Source: Favolaschia claudopus (taxonomy: Eukaryota > Basidiomycota > Agaricomycetes > Agaricales > Mycenaceae). Taken from it: 64,000 nucleotides of DNA. The translations under genes were made by a program, and so were the position numbers. The DNA is taken from the NCBI GenBank assembly GCA_037176885.1, contig JAWWNJ010000122.1, positions 434,001-498,000 on the forward strand. Reading direction: 5' to 3'. Below are positions 33,263 through 44,333 of the stretch, one piece after another. The first letter of the stretch is position 1. Each line of letters begins with the position of its first letter. The notes beneath the pieces are model-generated. The model did no database searches and was not told the DNA's origin. It saw only the letters and a program-made list of their open reading frames with translations.

Positions 33263-35742
33263 GTTCGAAGCAGAAAAGCTGAAAGTTACAAGGGAATCAG
33301 TGGACAATACGAGGCAAAGATATAAAGACACGCACCTAATTTGCTACGCGTGTATTGGCGGTGTATCTCCGGATTCCTCCACAAACACGCGCCTAAACGA
33401 GGCCTCGGGATTTGCAAACGAGTTGCTCGATGTTGCGGATAGGTTGCAGAACTTTCGAGGCCACACGAGCAGGCGGGAGGCGGAGGAAGAAGCGCAACAG
33501 GGCCAAGTGACGCTGACCCGAACGATGCCGAACCGAGGATCAGTGCTTCTTGAAATCGATTGGCTGGGGCTTATGTCTTTTTGGGCAGTCTGCCCCTTCG
33601 AGATAGTCTTGATTTTCGGGATCGGCCTGCCAACGGAATAACTTGAATGTGTTTTCGCTCCGATTTTCTAGAGCTTCTCTGAGGCAAAATTCGGCACAGA
33701 AAAGCGACGGAACAGGCTTCAGATATATACAATAGTCTCCCTCTTTTTTCCCCTTTCCCCTCTCTCTTTCAACTTGATAAACTTGATATTTTTGCTGCCG
33801 ACAACAATGAGAGGCCATGAGCCAATAGTTACAAAACGGCCGTATTTTGAATCAAGTCGCCGACGCCGGAGACCGAGAACACCGAGCGAATCGGAATGAC
33901 AGGTGGCGCCTCTTCCGAGTCTTCCCTCTGCTCTCCCAACACGATTTCGTAAAATTCATTACATCTGCAAAAGTACTGCTGTAATCAAAATTGCATATAA
34001 CAGTTGTATAACAGAGCCTCAAGTCAGGTATCTGATTTGGATACCGGTAAATTCGACCGCTTTCTGGCCCGATACTGATAAAAGTGCGAGAAAATAAAAA
34101 AATAAAGATAATAAAGATAATAAAATATGCGCGTGTTTGGAGAGTCTTCGGTTGATTTCGGGAAGCATTTCCGGTGACAGTCAATCACTCGGATGAGTCG
34201 GATGCCAAGCATGTCAAAGACTTTCGAAAAACTGCCGCTCGGAAACCGATACTGGCTAATATAGAGAAAAAAGCCTGAAATACTGACCGCGGCTCTCAAA
34301 CCCACGAAAAAAAGGCTACGAGGTCTTCAAGACTAGAAAAATTGATCCCGAGTGAAATCGGGACTGAGCAGTTTCATACCGAGACCGTCAGAACTCACAT
34401 CAAAAACCCCGATACTGAGCGGAGTTTGAAATTGCAGCATCAGCCGCCGCAAACAGCTGCTAGCAAACAGCCTTATCTCGCATTCCTCGCCGCCACCCTC
34501 GATCTCCAGAACGCTTTAGCATTACGACTCATCTCGCTGCTCTCAAGCTCATCGCTGCCCGGAACTTCGGCGGTCGCTGCTACATCCAAGCTCTACATAA
34601 TACCTGGTCTTTGGACGGCATGCCTGCCTATCTACGCTGCTCAAGGTCAGGTCGTTTAAGGCGCGTCCACCGGGGGACTTTCTACTCTTCTTCCCCACCT
34701 TTTCCTCTCTACTTAGCAAATCAATCAAGTTCATTCAAGACTCGGGACAAGGCCGCAGCACTACTGCAAGTCCCGGTCACCGGTGCGCTGACTGAGGAGA
34801 GTGCGTGGGCTCAGAATCAACTATCTGATTGGGAAGGGGATCGAAGGCTTCTCACCAAGGTGTGTTAATTGCTCACCTTCCATACCATCCCATACTCAGG
34901 GAGTGTAGCATGTATATCCAGAGGTGAATCCATGGATCTGCTGCGCGATCCATTTCCGCTCCAATCACGCGATCTCCCTCCACCGCCATCGCGTCGCCAT
35001 CTTCTCCGCCACCCTGTCTATCTCGTCACTACTTCTTTGCCGCGTAACTGGCCAGTCGTTTTGATTTACCATCCTCTCTCCGTCCAAATGGCTGCCATTA
35101 TTTGCTTCCACCAAGTATGCGTGTGTGCAGCTGCACGCGTCGCAGACGATGTTAGTTCACGTCGTCTGCTCCGTGAGCAGCTAACCACCGTCGCCACACT
35201 CTTTCCTTTCCGTTTTCTCTCTCGATATTGTGCCTTTGTTAGCGCCCCATATCATCCCCACCATCGCAGTCGACATCCTCCAACACTTTTATTAGCTATA
35301 TTCAAACGAGAAATGTCATCGTATGCCTTGTTTGCTTCGTGGAAGCTTGACTGATGAGTTGCGAGGCTCTGGATCGACTACACGCGAGCCTGGTCCACTG
35401 TTTCGAGGACACGTAGGGAGCTTCGGCTCTGTAGGCTGCTGTTGCTCCCGATATACCTCTCTCAAGCCCTTCAAGTTTGTAACAATTTTAAGGAGCTGAA
35501 TCTATTATACAAAGGGTGGTTGCTCTGTCTCCTGTGGACAAGACAAGACAAACAACGGGATAACTTGATTGGCTGCTCAAGTGGTCATCTGCTGATCTGT
35601 CCGCGGAATCTCCCACGACTTCAATCAACTTTTTCCCCGTGATCGCGTTTGGCGTTTGATCGCGCTTGCGTCTCTCTTCCTCTTTCCTCTCCGTCTTTCT
35701 TCGCTTTCTCAACTCTCGAAGTCTCATTTGCGCACAGACTCC
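33263..35742. other. Gene-poor stretch of 2.5 kb
   Basis: Only short ORFs without motifs or neighbours to support them. The motif GATACTGA/GATACTGG and close variants (AATACTGA, GGGACTGAG) recur at about 34073, 34243, 34282, 34363 and 34412. An AT-rich run of AAATAAAG/ATAATAAAG units lies at 34095-34127. Confidence 0.4.
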
Positions 35743-36604
35743 ATGTCGCATTCGGCAACAGTTCCACTATCTCAGTCAGCTCCTCCCGCTCAACTTGCTT
35801 CGATGTTCCCGCCGAATTTTCCGGGTCTTCATTTGGCCGATGGCACGGCAGTACCGGCGACAGTGAAGCAGCTGCGACCTCTATTGCCTCAGCCTTCATA
35901 TCAAATTCAAAATGCGCCGTATTTAACTAAGGCAGCTGCTCACTTTCGGGTCAGTTCAATCGAAAGACTAACAACTTTGTAGTCGTCTCTATGCGATGAA
36001 ACTCCCTCCAGCTCACCGTTGCTATCCACGGCCTCGAAGAAGTAAGGTTTAATTTTTTCTATATCTATATCATGCTCCAATAACAATTAATCAGGGAATC
36101 ATCTTTCACTAAACGGTCGTTGGCGCAGAATCGGCGTCGTGAACGCGAGGCGGCTGAAAATTTCAAGCCCTTGGTATGCCGGATAGGTCAAATCAGTTTT
36201 CGACAGAATTAAACTCACCGCATCTAAGGTTTCCGAAGTGTCGAGGTCGCGGCGTTCAGTCGGTCAACGTGCCCGGCGACAACGGGAACTAGCAGACAAG
36301 ATCGAGGCTGGCCTTCTTTCGAAAACGGTGGCCACTGATTCACATGAGTCTCGATCAAGAGTGCAGAAATTTCGCCGGCAGATAGAAGCAGCTCAACGAC
36401 GGTTGGAGGCTAATCCAGACTGTGGTATGTCTATTTCTTAATGTAATTTATACACTTCTTCTGACAATAAGATTAGATTCTACTGAGTCTCTTGATATTC
36501 TTTTAGAATATGATCAAGACAATTTTTCTCGGTATCGGAACGAGAGTCATTGGGCAAGGATGCGGAGGACATATTCTACTGATAATGGTGTTAACTATAA
36601 CTGA
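35743..36604 (+). CDS. Hypothetical basic nuclear-type protein, multi-exon
   Basis: Start MSHSATVPLSQSAPPAQLAS at 35743. Plausible exons: 35743-35949, a Ser-rich exon to 36041 (SLCDETPSSSPLLSTASKK), 36095-36173 (SFTKRSLAQNRRREREAAE), 36229-36424 (SRSRRSVGQRARRQRELAD, then RRQIEAAQRRLEANPDC) and 36477-36604 (ESLDILLEYDQDNFSRYRN), phases agreeing from 35983 on. Between 35950 and 35982 lies only 33 nt, including a TAG: too short for a usual intron, so either a stop mutation or an atypical intron. The middle is a strongly basic helix/coiled-coil with NLS-like RRRERE. No family recognised. Confidence 0.5.
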
Positions 36605-37444
36605 TAGTAAAATTGAATTACTTGGCTATACAGGCAACTTTCCTGGGGCACGGCCACACGGGCATTTTTTTCGTTGGTGTCAACTCGATTGCTGGGTCTC
36701 GGATTATGGATCAGATTGAACAAGAAAACTTTGATCATCTTAAAAGTGGGTTTAAATGAGGTGCTCCTCTCATTCTCCTGGGTCGATGCATGGGTTTTTG
36801 GCCCAGTGAGTGTCATTTTCATCTGGTAATTCCTACGGGCGCTGCTCACGGCTCTTACTGATTGTCATTGGAACCGGATTCTTGGATACGAGGACGCGAG
36901 GAACCAACCGCAGGTTGGTGACAAGCGTCTGTTAAAAATTTCGGAGTCACGGAATCCGGATTCTCACTACCTGCACATGTACAAAGATTCTTGGATACGA
37001 GCACGCGAGGAACCAACCAAAGGTTGGTGACGAGCGTCTCAATGATGCTCTCGGGTCATTTTTTCTATCCGGAATCAATATTTTGCTCAACCTGTTGTTC
37101 CATTTTTATTGTTTTCGGTCGTAGCGGAGCACGAGTTCCTGCTAGTATTGAAGATACAACACACTCCTAAGTATGCACATAATGTACACTAAGAGCTTTT
37201 CCCCTCAAAGTATATTTAATCTTTATCTTGCTTGCAACAAAAACCACAGCGCGGCACAAGCGCGACGCTAAATGTATCCTACAGCGGCGATTTGAGAAAT
37301 CCACTGTGCGGGAGCGCCGGCCCGAGTATCACGTGTATTCAAACTCCGCTCGGTATCCGTTATCAGTATCGGGCACCTATATCAGTATCGAGCCCGCTTT
37401 CTAGATCGAGCCGAAAATCTTTCGATCCCGTATTTTGGCTCATG
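36605..37444. other. Intergenic with a pair of 54-bp direct repeats
   Basis: 36877-36930 and 36986-37039 are about 90% identical direct repeats beginning GATTCTTGGATACGAG and including the palindrome AACCAACC..GGTTGG. No coding sequence. The motif TATCAGTATCG occurs twice at 37361-37390, the inverse of the GATACTGATA motif at 34073. Confidence 0.6.
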
Positions 37445-38230
37445 CTCTGCTCCTACTCATCAGCCTGTTCCGACGACAATTCATCTGCCTGGTCCGGCTC
37501 GCGAGATGAATTGCGGCGTCCGGGTAATTGTTTTCGTCTAGTTTTTCCTGGAACATATTCGTGTTTTCCTGCTCTGTGTCGATGAAGTCCCGACTTATCT
37601 GAAAACTGTTGTCCGCAAACTTGGTATTCCGGACAAATATAAGGTTTCTGTCCAGTACTGGCACAATGTGTGAGGCCCTGTGCAGTTGAAGGCAGCAGAA
37701 AAAAAAAACATACTGTCTATTCAAATGTCCTTCCGCAGCACCTCTCTGAGTGGGCAAAGTTGAATCACTCGACGCAACGGAACTCAAGACTCTACCTGTG
37801 AAAATCTAGTTCTGCACAAACCGCAAATGAACCGCCTAATTTTTGCATTTGAGCTGGCATAAAATGACCAAGAACTTTGGGTATACCGGTAGTCAAAGTG
37901 AACACCGCCTAGAATGTGACGCTTAACTGTGGCTAATTTGCCGACAAAGCCGCAAAAGTAGAATCCGCGTTTGTCTCGACATACAAGCTTGCACTTGTAC
38001 ATGTTACCTCCAGCTCCGATTTGAACAAGGTAAGGATTGAACTTCTGGCTCCAAGCGCCGGCGTCATGAATTACTGCCGCTTTAGAACACTTTTCTTCTG
38101 TATCCTGTTTCAAGAGAGCCTGGGGTCCGAACTCGGGCGGCTCCACTAGGTTCTCGATGGAAATTCGGCTTGCGCTTCTGGAGAAAAGGGTCAAAGGGGT
38201 GGTGGAAAATGCGGTGGAGATAGTATACAC
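37445..38230 (-). CDS. C2H2 zinc-finger protein, hypothetical
   Basis: First exon from ATG 38230: MYTISTAFSTTPLTLFSRSA, later YKCKLVCRDKRGFYFCGF and KLATVKRHILGGVHFDYRY (an atypical finger), then FICGLCRTRFSQ at a donor near 37796. The next exon supplies RGAAEGHLNRQ (37745), completing a second finger. A third finger, KPYICPEYQVCGQQFSDKSG followed by LHRHRAGKH, lies at about 37640-37560 in an adjacent frame, with spacing C-X5-C-X12-H-X4-H. It is followed by a basic tail (GKTRRKQLPGRRNSS). Likely DNA-binding and nuclear. Splicing into the third finger was not resolved, and a frameshift there is possible. Confidence 0.6.
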
Positions 38231-38400
38231 TCACGCACTGCGAACGGAGCAGAATCTAGCAGTGGTCGACTTTGGGAGGGAAACATTGTAAATGAGTCTG
38301 TGGAGATTCTGAATGGTAGCGCTAGGGAGCGCCCTCGGAACTCAAACCTTCCCTGTCAACACCAACCGATCGAATCTTCTCCAGACAAATCCAGCCACCA

Positions 38401-38723
38401 TGGAACCCAACCACCCGTCCCCTCGTTACGCATTCGAGACACATGGCCACGCTCCACCATTGCTTCGGGTCCTCACCGACTACAAGTTCACCCTTCGCCT
38501 CAAAATCCCGAAAGGCGCTGAGGGTCTGTTGTGGACGACCATCAACAGCGCGCTCGAGGGACATGCCGCTCAGAACAATCTCATACCCCCACCCCAGCTG
38601 TGAAACTAGCTCGTGGGTCATCCTGAGGACTCGCTCCACTGTACAAGAACATGAGCGAGCATTCAAGCCCGCCGAAATGTACGAATACGGCTTCACCGAG
38701 GAAAAACCTGGCTGGAATGGCTA
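38401..38723 (+). other. Small unresolved ORFs
   Basis: An ORF from 38401 reads MEPNHPSPRYAFETHGH and VLTDYKFTLRLKIPKGAEG, ending at 38603; an overlapping frame reads PAEMYEYGFTEEKPGWNG. Neither matches anything recognised. They may be exons of a small gene divergent from the zinc-finger gene. Confidence 0.3.
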
Positions 38724-38989
38724 AAAACGTTCGTCACCCTACGGAGAAGGACCTTAGAGTGCTCCTTCTTGGTTAGTGTCCCTGTCCGAGTTGATTCCGT
38801 GCACTCAACGATCTACTATAGCCCCTATTCATGGCAAAATTCGTGGTCATGCACGGTTCTCGCTCAGTACTACTACTCCCCACCGCTGCTTCACCTTCAG
38901 GGTCTGGAATGCGCTGCCGTTCCTTGAGACACGCCCGCCAAACGAATGCCTCAATGCGCTTGTACAGATCTGTCCTCATTATCAATAAA

Positions 38990-41900
38990 TCAATGTTGTC
39001 GAGCTGATTGCGCATACCAATTGCGCGGAGTAAAGCATTCATTCCACTGACGGCCGTGGACGAAGTCACTCCAGTCAAGATTACAAACCCGTGAACCAAT
39101 GACGCAGATATTCCACGGCAGACAAGTTTGATCACGGAGCCAAGGAGGCACCCAAATAATCAGGTCTGAGGCAGAATTCATGATCCAGCCATCCACAAAC
39201 CGAGGGTGAAGGCCCCAGGTGATGTCCGAAGCCTGATAAAATAAATTAGGAGAACTTTCTAAAAAGGCATAATACCAAACCTGATGCAAGGGTCTGGTGT
39301 CACTTGATGAAGAGGAGCGAGCAACGAGCTACACAAAAGAATTCACATACCGAAGCGAATTAAGTACTAGTCAAATAAATACTGACCTTATCAGTTTGCG
39401 AGATGTGTTCCTTACCAACGTCAGGGTGACAGTCCCAGATGCGCACCGTGCAATCACCTGACCCGGAGACAACGCGGGTGCTGTCGTGGGAGAAGGCGAC
39501 AGAGGAAACCCAGTTGTGATGCCCTTCAAAAGGTCCAGCAATGATGGCGCCAGTGGTGGAGTCCCAGACGCACACAGTGCAATCGCCTGACCCGGAGACG
39601 ATGCGGGTGCTGTCGTGGGAGAAGGCGACGGAGGAGATCCAAGTGCGGTGCCCTTCGAAAGGCGGGGCAACAAGAGCACCAGTCTGGGAGTCCCAGATGC
39701 GCACTGTGTAATCGCTTGAGCCAGAGACAACGCGGGTGCTGTCATGGGAGAAGGCCACCGAAGAAATTGCATCAGTATGCCCTTCAAATGGCCCAGTAAC
39801 GGCCCCTGTCCGCGAATCCCAAATTCGGAGTGTCCAATCACCTGACCCGGAGACTACGCGGGTACTGTCGTGGGAGAAGGCCACGGAGGTGATCCAGTAG
39901 CGATGGCCTGAAAAGGGCCCAGCAACAAGGGCCCCAGTCTGGGAGTCCCAGATGCGCACGGTGCAATCATCTGAGCCAGAGACAATACGACTGCTTTCGT
40001 GCGAGAAGGCGACGGATGAAATCCAATTGCGGTGCCCTTCAAAAGGACCAGCAACATGAGCGCCAGTCTGGGAGTCCCAGATGCGCAGAGTGCGATCGCG
40101 TGAGCCAGACACGACATGCCTGCTGTCATGGGAAAAGGCTACGGAGCTGATGCGGTCGCTATGCCCCTCAAAAGGTCGCGCAACACTAGCACCTGTCTGA
40201 GCGTTCCAGATGCGCACCGTGCGGTCACTGGAGCCAGACGCGACCCAAGTGCTGTCATGCGAGAAAGCGACGGAGGATACCCAATCGGTGTGCGCCTCAA
40301 GCAGTCCGACAGGGACAACGTCGGTCTGGGAGTCCCAGATGCGCACTGTGCAGTCGCTTGATCCGGACACGATGCGCGAGCTGTCATGCGAAAAGGCGAC
40401 AGAGGAGATCCTGTCGCTGTGCCCTTCAAACGGCCCGGCAACAATGGCCCCAGTCTTGGAGTCCCAGATGTATGCCGTGCAATCGTATGAGCCAGAGACG
40501 ACGTTGGTCCCATCATGGGAGAAGGCTACTGAAATTATACGGTCCCTGTGTCCTTTACAAGGCCCAGCAACAACGGCTCCTGTCTGAGAGTCCCAGATCC
40601 GCACCGTGAAGTCGCCTGACCCGGAGACAACACGAGTGCTGTCGGGGGAGAATGCCACTGAGGATATTGCATCGGTGTGCCCTTCAAACGGCCCAGCAGC
40701 AATGACACCACTCTTGGCGTCCCAGATCCGGACCGTGCCATCGCCTGAACCGGAGACAACGTGGGTACTGTCGTGGGAGAAGGCCACCGAATTGATCCGG
40801 TCACTATGCCCTTGAAATGGCCCAGCGATAACGGCACCAGTCTGGGAGTCCCAGATACGCACGGTGCCATCTCCTGAGCCGGAAACAACGCAAGTGCTGT
40901 CATGAGAAAAGGCCACTGAATTGATCGGGTTGCTGTGCCCTTCAAATGGCCCAGCTACAATGGTGCCGGTCTGGGAGTCCCAGATGCGCACCGTGCAATC
41001 TCCTGACCCGGAGACTACGCGGGTACTGTCGTGGGAGAAAGCGACGGATGAGACCCAGCTGCTGTGGCCTTTGAATGGTCCAGCAACTATAGCACCGGTC
41101 CGGGAATCCCAGATGCGCACCATGCAATCTTCTGAGCCAGAGACAACGCGGCTGCTGTCATGTGAAAAGGCCACTGTGGTGATGACATCCTCGCCGGGTA
41201 AAACCATGAGAAGGCTTGACCAGCCCGTGACAGATGGGGCCTCATACTTGATCGTGTGGTTTCGTCGATAATGCTCTCGGATTGCTGATGTCTGTGGAGC
41301 CATTGCTAAGGCCGAAACATAAAGATGTGGCATGCTCAGGGCTATCGCAGGTGCAAATCCTGCAACGAACTTCATCCCGTCTTGCAGGAAACTTGCAAGA
41401 CCTTGGTCCTTTGCCTGTCACGCTCTCAGTTGCGGACCTCAATTCGGGTTCTTACTGACCTGAGCATAGTTCTTTGCAATTTCGAGGGCCTCGTGGGCCC
41501 CACTGACAAGCCCAAGTAGACTGAGAACTTCCAGCCAAAACAAGAAGTGCTTCGAAGTAAATTGCTTCAAAGCGTCGAGCATCGCAGGGGAGGTAGCAGC
41601 GAGATGTAAATGGTGTGCCCAGTAACGAGAAGCATACCTGACGTCTACAAGGATATACCTCTCAATACGTTCTGCAAGATCTGGGATGTCCGAGTTCCGG
41701 AGGTGTGAAGTTTCAATATGACAGATGTTAAATTTCAGCTTGGTAGCCAGCACTTGGAAGCATCTCATAGTGAGGACCTGACTCTGCAGTATTATGTCAA
41801 TGAACCATGCTTTGCTTCCCGAACGCTTTGGATCCGTGAGGTAATCACTGAATGAGCCATGCAAGGTGCTGATAGCAATACCAGGGCCCCATTGAAGCAC

Positions 41901-44311
41901 ACAGCCAAGAAATTCAAGGACCTTGGTGACTTGAAGATCCTCCTGCCCCAGACCCATGATCCAGTTCAAGGCTTCAGCTGTCAGTGGCTCTCTGCTGAGC
42001 ACAACCCACGCCAGCACGGCTTGGGCTGCCGAGGAGAAGTTTGCATTTGCCCAGTCACCAGCATGATGAAGCGCCACATTGTAGAGCTGGTCAAGATCAT
42101 CGTGGATGATGCCTCCTGCCTTGAGCAACTGTTCTAGTCGTTTTGGAGGATCAAATGTCTTTAAGAATTTGTATGCTGCAGCCGCCCAGATGAAAAGACC
42201 CCCGGAATAAGTTGCTAAGAGCTGTATATTATCGTCGCCGGGCCATTGAGGTTCTGTAATTCGCCATTATTTGCGAAGGTCGTGCATGCATTGACGCAGG
42301 TAACACAGGATATCGTTTTTTGTACCTTCTGTTGTGATATCAAGCTGTCGTGAAGATATATGTGGCTTCAGATGGAACGAACGAACGATATCCGAGTCAG
42401 GACGGCTGGTAATGAGGAAACGGAAGGCAGCAGGGAGCTTGGCCATATCGCCTGCAATGAGAGACACAAGAGCTTGGCGTGAAGTACAATCTAAGCATTC
42501 ATCCAACGCATCCACGATGATCACAGTGGGTCCACAACTGTAAGGGGCGGCTACAGTAAGTGGATCAAGCAGCAATTTTTGAAACTGTGTCCTGTAATCG
42601 GCATCCACTAGTGTGGCATCAGCGGAAAGGGCATCACAAAGAGCCTTTCTGACATGCATGTTGGACTCCGCAAGCCTGTGTGCAATGTGGTGTAAAACAC
42701 CACGAACATCACTATTGCAGGAATAGTCGCGATCAAAAAAAATGAATGCTCCGAGCCGGTGGAGACTTCGAAAATAGTGTGAGACTGTGTTGGCTATGGT
42801 GCTCTTGCCGGAGCCGGCCACCCCATGTAGCCAAAAGATATTGCTGGTATTGGTGCATGACGACAGTGACACCGTGATTTCCGTTAGAAGTTCCTTGCGT
42901 GTGCCTTCTAAGCAACCGGTGCGCACCGCTGCATTGTATTGGGCCGGTCGCAATTTATTGTTGAGAAGATCGGACTCAACTGCATCAACGTCAGTCGGAG
43001 GCGGAACTTTGGGACAAGGTTATAAAGCTCACTCAGGCCCTGAACTCGATCTTGAATTTCTGCCGAGAGAAAAACTGATTGGACGACTATTCCTTGATCA
43101 AAGGAATCCTTGAGCTTCATGAGAACTTCAGAGAGTTCCTGAATTTTTTTCGCTGTCCCAGAGAAAGTGTTTCGAAGGAGCCGCCCTGATATATCGTTCA
43201 AAACAAACCAGTCTGAAAAGACCAACTTACCAGAGAACCCATGTCCAGTGTATTCGCGGATAAAGTGACTGCATTCCACTGTCTGTGCCGCAATTTCGAG
43301 GACGACGTTTTCAAGAGTGTTGATTCTGCTCCGGAGGAAGCCGATATCACCGACAGACGAGTACAACTTGACCATCGCTTGCACAAGCTTCGCAATTTTC
43401 TCGTCGGCATCACGCTGCTTCTCCATGACCTGGCTTCTGTTAGCACAGGTTGAACATGACAAAAGCGAGGTTTCAGAACCTTGTATACGGACGTTAACAC
43501 CATCCAGGCGATATTGATGTAAGGGTGAATCTAGCTAGATATCGGCTTTACGATTCTGTTTATTTCTCCACACCGTACCGTAGCAATTTCGTCCCCGATG
43601 TCGACGATGGGTTTGAGCTGCGAGAGCAGCTGGCTGAGCAGGGGCTGAAAGTCATCAGCCATCGATTTCGCCTTGACCGCGGCATCCGCGACGCCCATTA
43701 TGTGGGAGGAATCGACACTGCTGGGCACCACCTTCTGGACATCTGCGCTCATTTGTTGGACTCCACGACTGGCCGACTCATGCAAATCTTGGCTGGAGAC
43801 AGGACTCAGGCGTAGGAAAATGCGGCCAGAAGCCGAGCCCTTGCGCTTAATATCAAGGGCGACAACTGACCACAGTCACTTTAAAAAAACAGCTCACGAA
43901 GTCATCAGACTTGCCTGTACTCGCAGCACTCTCCCGAAGGAGTTCTCCGATAGTCGTATCACACTTGCCAATCAGAGGATTGAGGCCAAAAAAACTGTTG
44001 TGATAGACTTCCAAAGTCAACTTATCCGTTGGCAAATCCGCAGATCTTGACCAGGAATTAGCATATATCATGATACGGTTAACCTCCCACAGATTTCCGC
44101 TATAATTCCACCGGGGAGAGAGTGTGCTCTCCCCGTCACCGGTTACGAGGACGAGTGAACCATCTAGATGGACTTTGACGAAGAGTTTCGGCGTTCCATG
44201 TAGCCCCGGGATTTTTGTAATCCCTTCGATGTTTTGAACTGCGGAAAGTCAGTAAGGGGATCAATCAGTGCAGGTCCAGAACTGACTGAGGAGCGAGTAA
44301 GCATTCGCCAT
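38990..44311 (-). CDS. STAND/NLR-type receptor: C2 - NACHT - 14 WD40 repeats
   Basis: Agaricomycete NLR-like protein, thought to act in non-self recognition or stress sensing. Minus-strand exons: ATG 44311-44287; 44238-43898; 43845 onward; and further exons to the stop at 38990, nearly all in phase. Domains: C2-like N-terminus (LFVKVHLDGSLVLVTGDGES, LTLEVYHNSFFG); helical linker (HPYINIAWMVLTSVYK, VECSHFIREYTGHGFSG); NACHT with Walker A GVAGSGKST (about 42800), Walker B VIIVDALDEC (42510) and ITSRPDS; then STLHGSFSDYLTDP; then 14 WD40 repeats of about 43 residues (41230-39410); then a conserved C-terminus, DGWIMNSASDLIIWVPP. One problem: TAA at 42265-42267 between NACHT and the next domain. 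A 42-nt GTCAAT..TACAG intron could skip it in frame, but would remove a conserved-looking LRQCMHDLRK segment. Confidence 0.85.
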
Positions 44312-44333
44312 GAGAGTTGGAAACAAGAGGTGT

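Noticed and set aside
39405..41280. Regular 129-bp repeat array that could pass for a minisatellite or CRISPR-like array
   Set aside because: It is coding: the units translate to WD40 repeats in one open frame on the minus strand.
42960..43050. Apparent frameshift in the NLR before NACHT
   Set aside because: A 53-nt GTGAGC..GATGCAG intron joins QGL to ESDLLNNKLRPAQYN in phase, so no frameshift is needed.
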